Below are positions 1 through 6,230 of a DNA stretch of 32,048 nt, piece by piece. This stretch comes from Chryseobacterium gleum (GTDB lineage: Bacteria > Bacteroidota > Bacteroidia > Flavobacteriales_C > GCA-002722245), in the NCBI GenBank assembly GCA_945871895.1, contig CAMBXP010000022.1:1-32048 (forward strand), written 5' to 3'. A program made the translations under genes and the position numbers. Below the pieces are notes generated by a model. It searched no databases. It was given only the letters and a program-made list of their open reading frames with translations, and was not told the origin of the DNA. How positions within the stretch are numbered: the first letter of the stretch is position 1; the number at the start of each line of letters is the position of its first letter.

Positions 1-23
1 GGGCGAGCACAGCTCGCCCCTAC
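1..23 (-). repeat. REP-like hairpin with GTAG foot
   Basis: On the minus strand this reads GTAG, then a perfect 8-bp stem GGGCGAGC/GCTCGCCC around a TGT loop. A GTAG tetranucleotide at the foot of a short hairpin is the textbook signature of REP elements mobilised by RAYT (Y1) transposases. It lies 9 nt past the ispD stop and could also act as a transcription terminator stem, although no T-run is visible before the window edge. The architecture (GTAG, 8-bp stem, 3-nt loop) is the same as in each arm of the doublet at 700-793, with a different stem sequence. Confidence 0.6.
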
Positions 24-32
24 TAAAGTGTA

Positions 33-692
33 TTAAAGCATCAACTCAGCAAAAGTAAAATCTACCGGATAGGTAATCTTAATATTTCTTTCATCTCCTT
101 GCACCAAATTAACTTTGCCACCTAAGTGTTCAAACACAGAAGCATCATCAGTAAATGAGTTTAATTCTTCGCCATTATAACCTTCTTTAATCAACGACCA
201 TTTGAAACATTGTGGAGTTTGTATCAACACGTATTTTTCTCTAGCAACAGCTTTGTTTTCGTTGTTATTGATTTCGCGTAAAGAGTCTTTGCAAGGAACA
301 AACGGAATAGCATTGCCTTTGATTTCGGCTTCGTTGAATAGAAGTTGAATATTTTCTAGAGAGATGAGCGGACGAACAGCATCGTGCACGCCCACCACAC
401 ATTCTTCATGAATTAATTGCATCCCGTTCTTCACCGATTCAAAGCGCGATTTTCCGCCCGCAGTTGTTTCTAAAGCAATAGAAAACGAATGCTGTTGTTT
501 TATTTCTTCCCAGTAGCTCATTTGAGAAGAAGGAAGAACAACAATAATTTTGCATGAAGGTAAGGCAGCATGAAATTTTTCAATAGTATGAAAGATAAGT
601 GGTTTCCCTTTTAACAGCATGAACTGCTTTGGAATGTCGCTTTGCATGCGCGAACCTGTTCCTCCTGCCACTATTATAATTGCTTTATTCAT
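33..692 (-). CDS. ispD: 2-C-methyl-D-erythritol 4-phosphate cytidylyltransferase
   Basis: IspD couples CTP with 2-C-methyl-D-erythritol 4-phosphate to give CDP-ME in the cytosolic MEP route to isoprenoids. The 219-residue length is normal for the family. Visible motifs are the nucleotide-binding loop AGGTGSRM (residues 9-16) followed by PKQF (21-24), which supply the expected Arg15 and Lys22; GGKSRFESV (79-87); the VHDAVRP signature (102-108); and a TDDASVFE segment near residue 182. The ATG start sits immediately before the glycine-rich strand, as expected. The gene lies 107 nt downstream of queA on the same strand, the gap being almost filled by a REPIN-like element, so co-transcription is possible but not certain. 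REP-like hairpins lie on both sides. The call is secure. Confidence 0.96.
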   Translation of the reverse strand: MNKAIIIVAGGTGSRMQSDIPKQFMLLKGKPLIFHTIEKFHAALPSCKIIVVLPSSQMSYWEEIKQQHSFSIALETTAGGKSRFESVKNGMQLIHEECVVGVHDAVRPLISLENIQLLFNEAEIKGNAIPFVPCKDSLREINNNENKAVAREKYVLIQTPQCFKWSLIKEGYNGEELNSFTDDASVFEHLGGKVNLVQGDERNIKITYPVDFTFAELML

Positions 693-699
693 GTTATTG

Positions 700-793
700 G
701 TAGAGCCAGATAGAATCTGGCTTAAAACAGAAAAATATTCCGATTAAAGAAACGGTATTAATCTTTTTTAAGCCAGATTCTATCTGGCTCTAC
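700..793. repeat. REPIN-like doublet of two inverted GTAG hairpins
   Basis: Positions 700-727 and 766-793 are perfect 28-bp inverted repeats. Each arm starts at its outer end with GTAG, followed by an 8-bp stem AGCCAGAT/ATCTGGCT around an AGA loop (stems 704-711/715-722 and 771-778/782-789). Two REP units in opposite orientation within about 100 bp is the definition of a REPIN/BIME. The 38-nt centre is AT-rich. It occupies the gap between queA (ends 800) and ispD (starts 692). No RAYT transposase gene is present in this window. Confidence 0.75.
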
Positions 794-799
794 GTGTAA

Positions 800-1849
800 T
801 TAAAGAATTAACATTGCATCACCATAAGAATAGAACTTATACTTCTCTTTAATGGCTTTTTTGTATGCTTCCATGATTAAGTCGTAACCACCAAAAGCAG
901 ATACCATCATCAACAAAGTTGATTCAGGCATGTGGAAATTGGTAATCATACAGTTGGCAACACTAAAATCGTATGGAGGAAAAATAAATTTGTTCGTCCA
1001 ACCTTCATAAGGCTTTAAGAAACCATCTGTAGAAACAGAAGTTTCAATAGCTCTCATGGTGGTGGTACCAACAGCACAAACTTTCTTTTTGTTTTCTTTT
1101 CCTTTGTTTACGGTGTCTACGGCAGTTTGTGGAATAGTGATTTTTTCAGAATCCATTTTGTGTTTCGTTAAGTCTTCCACTTCTACTGAACGGAAAGAAC
1201 CTAAACCAACATGCAAAGTCAATTCTGCGAAGTTTACACCTTTTAGCTCTAATCTTTTTAGCAATTCTTTGCTGAAGTGCAAGCCCGCTGTTGGCGCAGC
1301 TACCGCACCTTCGTTTTTCGCGAAAACGGTTTGGTATCTTTCTTCATCGGCTGCTTCTACTTTACGTGTAATATATTTAGGTAGCGGAGTTTCACCTAAA
1401 TCGCGTAATATTTTTCTAAATTCTTCATAAGAACCATCGTGTAAAAAACGCAAGGTTCTGCCACGAGAAGTAGTGTTGTCGATTACCTCAGCAACGAAAT
1501 CATCGTTTTCACCGAAATATAATTTATTTCCAATACGAATTTTTCTAGCTGGGTCTACTAAAACATCCCACAACAATGATTCGCGGTCTAATTCTCTTAA
1601 TAAGAAAACCTCAATTTTAGCACCTGTTTTCTCTTTGTTTCCATACATTCTCGCTGGAAATACTTTGGTGTTGTTTAACACCATAACATCGCCATCGTTG
1701 AAATAGCCTAATACATCTTTAAATTTTTTCGATTCTATTTTGCCCGTAGCACGGTCAACTACCATTAATTTACACTCGTCTCTAACTGCAGAAGGGTGCA
1801 TGGCCAAAAGTTCTTTTGGTAAATTGTACTTGAATTGAGATAATTTCAT
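800..1849 (-). CDS. queA: S-adenosylmethionine:tRNA ribosyltransferase-isomerase
   Basis: QueA transfers and isomerises the ribosyl group of SAM onto preQ1 in tRNA, giving epoxyqueuosine at the wobble base of GUN-anticodon tRNAs. At 349 residues it has the usual family length. Recognisable family segments run in order: the N-terminal [36 protein letters not shown], the central [40 protein letters not shown], and the C-terminal [18 protein letters not shown]. The ATG at 1849 gives the conserved N-terminus. It is transcribed towards ispD, and the upstream neighbour at 2032 is divergent. Nothing odd was seen within the gene. Confidence 0.96.
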   Translation of the reverse strand: MKLSQFKYNLPKELLAMHPSAVRDECKLMVVDRATGKIESKKFKDVLGYFNDGDVMVLNNTKVFPARMYGNKEKTGAKIEVFLLRELDRESLLWDVLVDPARKIRIGNKLYFGENDDFVAEVIDNTTSRGRTLRFLHDGSYEEFRKILRDLGETPLPKYITRKVEAADEERYQTVFAKNEGAVAAPTAGLHFSKELLKRLELKGVNFAELTLHVGLGSFRSVEVEDLTKHKMDSEKITIPQTAVDTVNKGKENKKKVCAVGTTTMRAIETSVSTDGFLKPYEGWTNKFIFPPYDFSVANCMITNFHMPESTLLMMVSAFGGYDLIMEAYKKAIKEKYKFYSYGDAMLIL

Positions 1850-2006
1850 GAATCATTTTTTTAGCGCAAGCAGACATGGAATGCATCAGTCAGGTGACCG
1901 AATTCTTTCATAAATCTTACGGGATTTATTAATAACGAAGGTGGCAAATATACTATCAGGAGGAGGCGAAAACAATAGCTGATGAAAGATTTATTGAAAA
2001 TTGTTT

Positions 2007-2014
2007 TAGTTTTG
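2007..2014 (+). promoter_or_regulatory. Possible -7 element for the GNAT-like gene
   Basis: TAGTTTTG matches the Bacteroidota -7 consensus TAnnTTTG and lies 17 nt before the ATG at 2032. No clean TTTG -33 box is seen at the right distance, so only half of the promoter is supported. Confidence 0.4.
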
Positions 2015-2031
2015 AGCAAATAGCGCAAAAA

Positions 2032-3054
2032 ATGTCTCTCGAATTTAAATTTCTTCAGCCTGGCGATAAAGATTTTCATCTTTACAAAGGCGTATTGGCA
2101 ACAGTGTATGGTGCCGATTCTAAGCGTGTTAAACAAAAAGGTTCCGTTGAAAGAGAGTATTTGTTGGGTTGTTTGGTGGCAGTTAAGGCCGATGTTCCTG
2201 TGGCGCGCTGTTCTTTGTACAACAATCCAAATCATTATTACAACAAACTTCGTTTTGGTGCACTGGGCAACTATGAGTGTGTCAACGACATGAGTATCGT
2301 TCTCGAATTTTTGCAAAAGGTTGTGTCAACTTTTAAAGCTTTTCGTTTGCCGTTTGCTATTGGTCCAATGGATGGCTCTATTTGGAATAATTTTGCTTTG
2401 CAGTGCAACAACGATGAGCCTCTTTTTTATCCCGAAAAGCAACAGCAGAAATATTATCATCAACACTTTAAATCGGCCGGATTTCAAACCATAGCTGAGT
2501 ATGTTTCTCACAAAGACACGCATCTAGCAATAGATAACGATGCTTTAGATTATGCTCGTGGTAATTATGAAAAGCTGGGCGTAGAGTTGCGCGCCATTGA
2601 TATGGACAATCTTGAAATAGAGATGAAGCGCATAGGCGAGTTTTGTATTGAAAATCAAAAAGAAGATTTCTTGTATTCTCCCATCACGGCAGAACAATTC
2701 TATGAGAAGAATATTGTGATAGAATCCTTTCTTAATCCCGAATTGATGCTTATTGTGGAGGATGCAGAAAGAAATATTGTGGCGCTTTCTTTTGCTTACG
2801 ATGATCCTTATCATTCTCTTGGTAAAACTGCAGTCATTAGAATGGTGGTGCGCAAAAAAGATGCTCATTATAAAGGGTTAGGTAAATTTTTGGGTGGTAT
2901 GATTTATCGATATGCCATCGCCAATAAATACAATGCTATTATTCATGCCATTATGAAAACGGTTAATGCTTCAACTTTAGCGAGCTTTGAGTATAGTGGC
3001 ACCAACACCTATTACAAGCGTTATGCTTTGTATGGATTGAAGTTAGAAGATTAA
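2032..3054 (+). CDS. GNAT-like acyltransferase family protein
   Basis: A 340-residue soluble protein with no signal peptide or membrane segment. The N-terminal half contains VPVARCSLYNNP and a GPMDGSIWNNF segment (about residues 113-123), a pattern I associate with GNAT-superfamily proteins of Bacteroidota. The C-terminal half has the GNAT-like order of a beta strand (AVIRMVVRK), a possible acyl-CoA loop (YKGLGKFLGG) and a final strand and helix (NASTLASFEYSG). This suggests one or two GNAT folds, but the substrate cannot be read from the sequence. The ATG at 2032 follows a TAnnTTTG element. It is divergent from queA and stands alone in its transcription unit. Confidence 0.6.
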   Translation: MSLEFKFLQPGDKDFHLYKGVLATVYGADSKRVKQKGSVEREYLLGCLVAVKADVPVARCSLYNNPNHYYNKLRFGALGNYECVNDMSIVLEFLQKVVSTFKAFRLPFAIGPMDGSIWNNFALQCNNDEPLFYPEKQQQKYYHQHFKSAGFQTIAEYVSHKDTHLAIDNDALDYARGNYEKLGVELRAIDMDNLEIEMKRIGEFCIENQKEDFLYSPITAEQFYEKNIVIESFLNPELMLIVEDAERNIVALSFAYDDPYHSLGKTAVIRMVVRKKDAHYKGLGKFLGGMIYRYAIANKYNAIIHAIMKTVNASTLASFEYSGTNTYYKRYALYGLKLED

Positions 3055-3099
3055 TCTATTCTTTTTTCTGTAGCAATTTTACATTTTAAAAAACGACAG

Positions 3100-3615
3100 T
3101 TAACCTTTCATGAAGAGCGCTTTTAGTTCTGTTGCTTCTTCAGGGTTTAATTTCCCCGCCAAAATTAAACTCAATTGTCTTCTTCGCAAAGCCCCTTCGA
3201 ATCTTTTTATTTCTTCTCCGCTTTCTGGCACCAGTTCGGGCATAGCTACACTTTCACCTTTATCATTTAAGGCCACAAAAGTGTACATGGCTTCGTTGCA
3301 TTTTATTTTAGTGCCAGTGGTTTGCATTTCTTTGTACACTTCAATAAAAACTTCACAAGATTTGTTGAAAGAGCGCGATACTTTGGCTTCTAAAGTCACC
3401 ACATTTCCAAACTGAATTGGTTGTTGAAATGACACGTTACTCACGCTTGCCGTAACCACAACATGTTTGCAAAATCTGCCAGCGCAAATGGCACCAATCA
3501 CGTCCATCCAGTTGAGTAATTGTCCGCCCATTAAATTGTTCAACATATTCGTATCATTCGGCAATACAATGTATGTTGCTATAGCGAGCGTATCTTTTGC
3601 TTTTATTGCTTCCAT
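3100..3615 (-). CDS. Acyl-CoA thioesterase, hotdog fold
   Basis: A 171-residue protein of the YciA/BFIT-type acyl-CoA thioesterase family, which hydrolyses acyl-CoA to free CoA and fatty acid in the cytosol. The key N-terminal segment is NDTNMLNNLMGGQLLNWMD (about residues 20-38), in which the catalytic Asn/Asp region precedes the long central hotdog helix. It is followed by VVTASVSNVSFQQPIQFGNVV and the strands of the second half of the sheet. The C-terminal tail (about 50 residues) is charged and helical, as in several Bacteroidota members. It is divergent from hemJ with only 34 nt between the start codons. Chain-length preference cannot be predicted. Confidence 0.88.
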   Translation of the reverse strand: MEAIKAKDTLAIATYIVLPNDTNMLNNLMGGQLLNWMDVIGAICAGRFCKHVVVTASVSNVSFQQPIQFGNVVTLEAKVSRSFNKSCEVFIEVYKEMQTTGTKIKCNEAMYTFVALNDKGESVAMPELVPESGEEIKRFEGALRRRQLSLILAGKLNPEEATELKALFMKG

Positions 3616-3621
3616 TATTTC

Positions 3622-3642
3622 TATATTTAGCGCTTAAATATA
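3622..3642. promoter_or_regulatory. Compact symmetric divergent promoter (thioesterase/hemJ)
   Basis: TATATTTA (3622-3629) and its mirror TAAATATA (3635-3642) are an 8-bp inverted repeat separated by 5 nt. Each half reads as TAnnTTTA in the direction of one flanking gene, one mismatch from TAnnTTTG. The implied transcription starts fall just before the ATGs at 3650 (plus) and 3615 (minus). The -33 boxes would have to lie in or near the opposing genes, and no perfect TTTG is seen there. Confidence 0.4.
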
Positions 3643-3649
3643 CTCTTTT

Positions 3650-4186
3650 ATGGAATATTACAGATATATCCTTGCGCTTCATATCATCTTTGTAGTAACC
3701 TGGTTTGCCGGATTGTTCTACATCGTGCGCTTGTTTATTTATCATGCCGAAGCAGAGAAAAAAGAAGAAGTGGAGAGAACTATTTTGCAAACGCAATACA
3801 AGTTGATGGAGAAAAGATTGTGGTATATCATTACTTGGCCTTCGATGATTATTACCGTTTGTTTGGGCACGTGGTTGATGATAGTATCGGGCTTTTTTCG
3901 CGAAGGATGGATGCATGTAAAACTCTTATTTGTGGTCTTGTTGGTGTTGTATCATTTAGCTTGTCACAAAATTTTTATTCAACTGAAAAACGATGTGGTG
4001 AAATATTCTTCTACCAAACTGCGCATATGGAATGAAGTATCTACACTATTGTTATTTGCTATAGTATTTGTGGTGATATTGAAAAGTGTATCTGATTGGG
4101 CTTATGGCGCGGTAGGCTTGATTTTACTGGCGGGTATTATGATGATTGCTATTAAATTGTACAAAAAGAAAAGAGGGGAACAATAG
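3650..4186 (+). CDS. hemJ: Protoporphyrinogen IX oxidase, HemJ/CopD family
   Basis: A 178-residue membrane protein with four to five predicted hydrophobic helices. It begins with the HemJ signature region LHIIFVVTWFAGLFYIVRLF, placing a conserved His at residue 11 and Trp at 18, followed by YHAEAEKKE. The later TYPE segment QYKLMEKRLWYIITWPSMII is also typical. HemJ oxidises protoporphyrinogen IX to protoporphyrin IX at the inner membrane in haem synthesis. The same fold is often auto-annotated as CopD family. The start at 3650 places the conserved His where expected. The haem c lipoprotein at 9851 suggests a use for haem, but the two genes are not linked. Confidence 0.85.
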   Translation: MEYYRYILALHIIFVVTWFAGLFYIVRLFIYHAEAEKKEEVERTILQTQYKLMEKRLWYIITWPSMIITVCLGTWLMIVSGFFREGWMHVKLLFVVLLVLYHLACHKIFIQLKNDVVKYSSTKLRIWNEVSTLLLFAIVFVVILKSVSDWAYGAVGLILLAGIMMIAIKLYKKKRGEQ

Positions 4187-4263
4187 ATTAAACCTATCGA
4201 CGAAGTAATTGATTCATGATTTTGATTCCTATTTTCGTCACCTAAACAAATAATAAATTAGTT

Positions 4264-4674
4264 ATGAAAAGAACAGCAAGCGCTCAATGGGCAGGATCAG
4301 GTAAAGAAGGAAAAGGAAATCTTTCTACACAAAGCACTGTATTAAATAAAACACAATATTCATTTGGTTCACGTTTCGAAGAAGGCGTAGGAACAAATCC
4401 AGAAGAATTAATCGCTGCAGCACACGCAGGATGTTTCACCATGAAATTAAGCTTCGTTTTAGGAGCAGCAGGATTCACTCCTGATAATTTGGAAACTACT
4501 TGTGCTATTGTTTTAGACAACGGTGCAGTTACTTCATCATCTTTGAAATTAACAGCTAAAGTTCCTGGAATTTCTGCAGAACAATTTGCAACTGCAGCTG
4601 AAGAAGCAAAAGTTAATTGTCCGATTTCTAAATTGTTGAACACCGCAATTTCATTGGAGTATACTTTGGCTTAA
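4264..4674 (+). CDS. osmC: OsmC family peroxiredoxin
   Basis: A 136-residue OsmC/Ohr-type thiol peroxidase that reduces organic hydroperoxides in the cytosol. The two redox cysteines are at residues 57 (AAHAGCFTMKL) and 119 (VNCPISKLL), and Arg37/Glu39 lie in the GSRFEEG segment. The N-terminal MKRTASAQWAGSGKEG and NPEELIAAAHAGC are typical of OsmC rather than Ohr. It has its own hairpin terminator at 4694-4729. The last 20 or so codons and the terminator recur, diverged, at 6024-6138 (see that entry), so the 3' end of this gene borders a duplication or insertion. Confidence 0.95.
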   Translation: MKRTASAQWAGSGKEGKGNLSTQSTVLNKTQYSFGSRFEEGVGTNPEELIAAAHAGCFTMKLSFVLGAAGFTPDNLETTCAIVLDNGAVTSSSLKLTAKVPGISAEQFATAAEEAKVNCPISKLLNTAISLEYTLA

Positions 4675-4693
4675 GATGAAAATTATTTGAAGG

Positions 4694-4729
4694 AAAGACT
4701 GCTCGAAAGGGCGGTCTTTTTTGTTTTTT
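4694..4729 (+). terminator. Rho-independent terminator of osmC
   Basis: The stem AAAGACTGC (4694-4702) pairs with GCGGTCTTT (4711-4719), with one G-T wobble, around an 8-nt loop. A T-rich tract follows. A diverged copy lies at 6111-6140. Confidence 0.8.
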
Positions 4730-4745
4730 ATTGTGAATGGGCATT

Positions 4746-4781
4746 GGTACAAATTTGGTCATTGATGACCAATTTTGTACC
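4746..4781. repeat. 36-nt inverted repeat
   Basis: GGTACAAA...TTTGTACC arms enclose a perfect inner TTGGTCAT/ATGACCAA, giving about 16 paired positions with one mismatch around a 2-nt loop. It starts 17 nt after the osmC terminator tract. It could be a second terminator, an operator, or one end of a mobile segment. It has no obvious T-run. Confidence 0.6.
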
Positions 4782-4885
4782 GACTCATTTTACATTAAAT
4801 GCGTCAATAGAGTGGAGGAATTTATATGAATTTCGACAGTTAGTTGGATCATATTAAAATGTGCTGACTTTTTTGTAAATATTAG

Positions 4886-4918
4886 ATACGATAATCGGAA
4901 AATTTCCGATTATCGTAT
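4886..4918. repeat. Perfect 33-nt palindrome
   Basis: Positions 4886-4901 (ATACGATAATCGGAAA) and 4903-4918 are exact reverse complements around a single base at 4902. There is no T-run and no strong adjacent gene, so a terminator role is doubtful. A dyad protein-binding site or a remnant of a mobile-element end are alternatives. Confidence 0.7.
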
Positions 4919-4947
4919 TGAAATTTCACAACGTTTATAGCGCCTGA

Positions 4948-5079
4948 GACAAATCTGTTTCTATTAAACAAGTGAAAGAAGTCGTAGAGAATTTTGTTGC
5001 CGACTCTAGCGCTTTAGATATTTGGTCGGCGAAATATTTTAAAGACTTGTTAGGGAAGATGAAGTTTTTACAGAAGTGA
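4948..5079 (+). pseudogene. Short ORF fragment, unrecognised
   Basis: A 43-codon open stretch, from just after a stop codon to the TGA at 5077-5079, with ordinary protein-like composition (segments QVKEVVENFVADSSALDIW and FKDLLGKMKFLQK). It has no start codon or ribosome-binding site near its upstream end. Its stop overlaps a possible GTG at 5076 of the next frame. I read it as the C-terminal remnant of a gene cut off by rearrangement. I do not recognise the family, and it may be chance. Confidence 0.3.
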
Positions 5080-5135
5080 ATGTTGCTTTAATTAAAATGA
5101 ACTATTTTTACTCAACGAACACAATTCTAAATTAT

Positions 5136-6014
5136 ATGAAATCAATTTCAAATCACCTGTACCTATTCCTTTTCTTGATCTTGCCTTTCACTTCGTTTGC
5201 AATAAATGCATCGGGTATCGCTGAATTAAAGAAGAGAAAATTAGTTGTTTGCATAAAGTCAGAAAACAAAAGCTTTTTAGATTCTATAAAGAATGATACT
5301 GCATTGGTTGGACGATATAAACGCAGTATACAATCCTATAATGAAAATTTTAAAAGGACGGTACAAAAGCATTGGAGTTACCATAAATCATTTGAATGTA
5401 AAACGAAGGAAGAAGTCGATAAGATTAAATTCTCAGCGGATGATTATCGTAAGTATGTTGTTTTAGATATTATGATTATTGAAGTACTTACCGTTGATCA
5501 ATTTGGTAAGCATGGCACCGGCGAACGACGTGCCTATTTGTATCTTGGATTTGCAGAAGCCCAAGATAGAAAATGGATTGCATATGCCAGACTAGGTCAA
5601 GTATACGCCGACGCGCAAGATTTTATTTATGGCATTCAGAATATTAATTACAATTTGATTGGGGAAGAAAATGGGAAGTCAGAAATGAAATTGCTTAAAG
5701 AAAGTGCCCACCGTTTAAAAGGCAAAATTATACTAATTGATTCTTCTCAAATAGAAGCAAATGTAATTGCCATGCAAGGGATTGCGCAACTCCCAGTTGA
5801 AGTAAAGGTGGTTAGCAAAAATGAAGTTAGAAAGGCCATAATAAACGGCGATTCTAAGTATGCATATATTTTATTAATAAATCATGGTTCAGGTGTATGG
5901 ACGAAAAGAGCAATATTATGTGAGGATTCCTATTGGGTGGGTTATGCGCCCAGTGAGGGGTTTACTAAACTGAATTTTCCTGATTTAAAGCGTATTACAA
6001 AGGGCGCTAAGTAG
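5136..6014 (+). CDS. Secreted protein of unknown function
   Basis: A 292-residue protein, counting from the ATG at 5136. That start is chosen because it gives a clean signal peptide (MKSISNHLYLFLFLILPFTS, cleavage near FAINA); GTG 5076 and ATG 5097 would add a non-signal extension. The mature part starts with LKKRKLVVCIKSEN. It contains a segment rich in Lys, Tyr and Trp (TVQKHWSYHKSFECKTKEE), then a beta-rich middle, and ends with a TKLNFPDLKRI segment. Only a few cysteines are present, and there is no catalytic motif or CTD sorting signal. I do not recognise it. It is the only intact gene in a segment bracketed by two osmC 3' ends, which suggests acquisition by insertion. Confidence 0.7.
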   Translation: MKSISNHLYLFLFLILPFTSFAINASGIAELKKRKLVVCIKSENKSFLDSIKNDTALVGRYKRSIQSYNENFKRTVQKHWSYHKSFECKTKEEVDKIKFSADDYRKYVVLDIMIIEVLTVDQFGKHGTGERRAYLYLGFAEAQDRKWIAYARLGQVYADAQDFIYGIQNINYNLIGEENGKSEMKLLKESAHRLKGKIILIDSSQIEANVIAMQGIAQLPVEVKVVSKNEVRKAIINGDSKYAYILLINHGSGVWTKRAILCEDSYWVGYAPSEGFTKLNFPDLKRITKGAK

Positions 6015-6023
6015 ACCTACGGG

Positions 6024-6091
6024 AGAAAGTGATTTGTCCGATTTCTAAATTGTTGAACATGGCAATTTCGTTGGAGTATAATTTGGTGTAA
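6024..6091 (+). pseudogene. Diverged second copy of the osmC 3' end
   Basis: Reading from GAG at 6023-6025, the codons give KVICPISKLLNMAISLEYNL, then V and a stop at 6089-6091. This aligns with the OsmC C-terminus at 4612-4674 (KVNCPISKLLNTAISLEYTL, then A). About 88 percent of bases agree by eye, and similarity continues through the terminator. Nothing upstream matches the rest of osmC. Either a tandem paralogue lost its body, or an element inserted at the gene's 3' end and left a duplicated attachment-like sequence. Confidence 0.75.
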
Positions 6092-6110
6092 GCTGAAATT
6101 TATTTATAGA

Positions 6111-6140
6111 AAAGACTGCTCGAAAGGGTGGTCTTTTTTT
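6111..6140 (+). terminator. Second osmC-type terminator
   Basis: The stem AAAGACTGC (6111-6119) pairs with GTGGTCTTT (6128-6136), with two wobble pairs, and continues into a run of eight or nine T. It is the homologue of 4694-4729 with the same CTCGAAAG-type loop, and now probably serves the secreted-protein gene ending at 6014. Confidence 0.75.
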
Positions 6141-6163
6141 TGTGCTGACTTCAAATTTAGTTC

Positions 6164-6204
6164 GTCTTGCGAAAATCCGTCAGCCGACGGATTATCGCAA
6201 AGAC
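6164..6204. repeat. Long imperfect hairpin
   Basis: GTCTT plus GCGAAAATCCGTC (6164-6181) pairs with GACGGATTATCGC plus AAAGAC (6186-6204), with a single internal mismatch and an AGCC loop. It lies between the plus-strand terminator and the minus-strand helicase stop at 6231. It resembles dispersed intergenic hairpin repeats of Bacteroidota and may end helicase transcription. Confidence 0.6.
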
Positions 6205-6230
6205 GCACTGAGTTAAAAAGCATTTCGTCA

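Noticed and set aside
1056..1706. Open frames on the plus strand across queA
   Set aside because: They overlap the well-supported queA frame and have no family resemblance, so they are antisense shadows.
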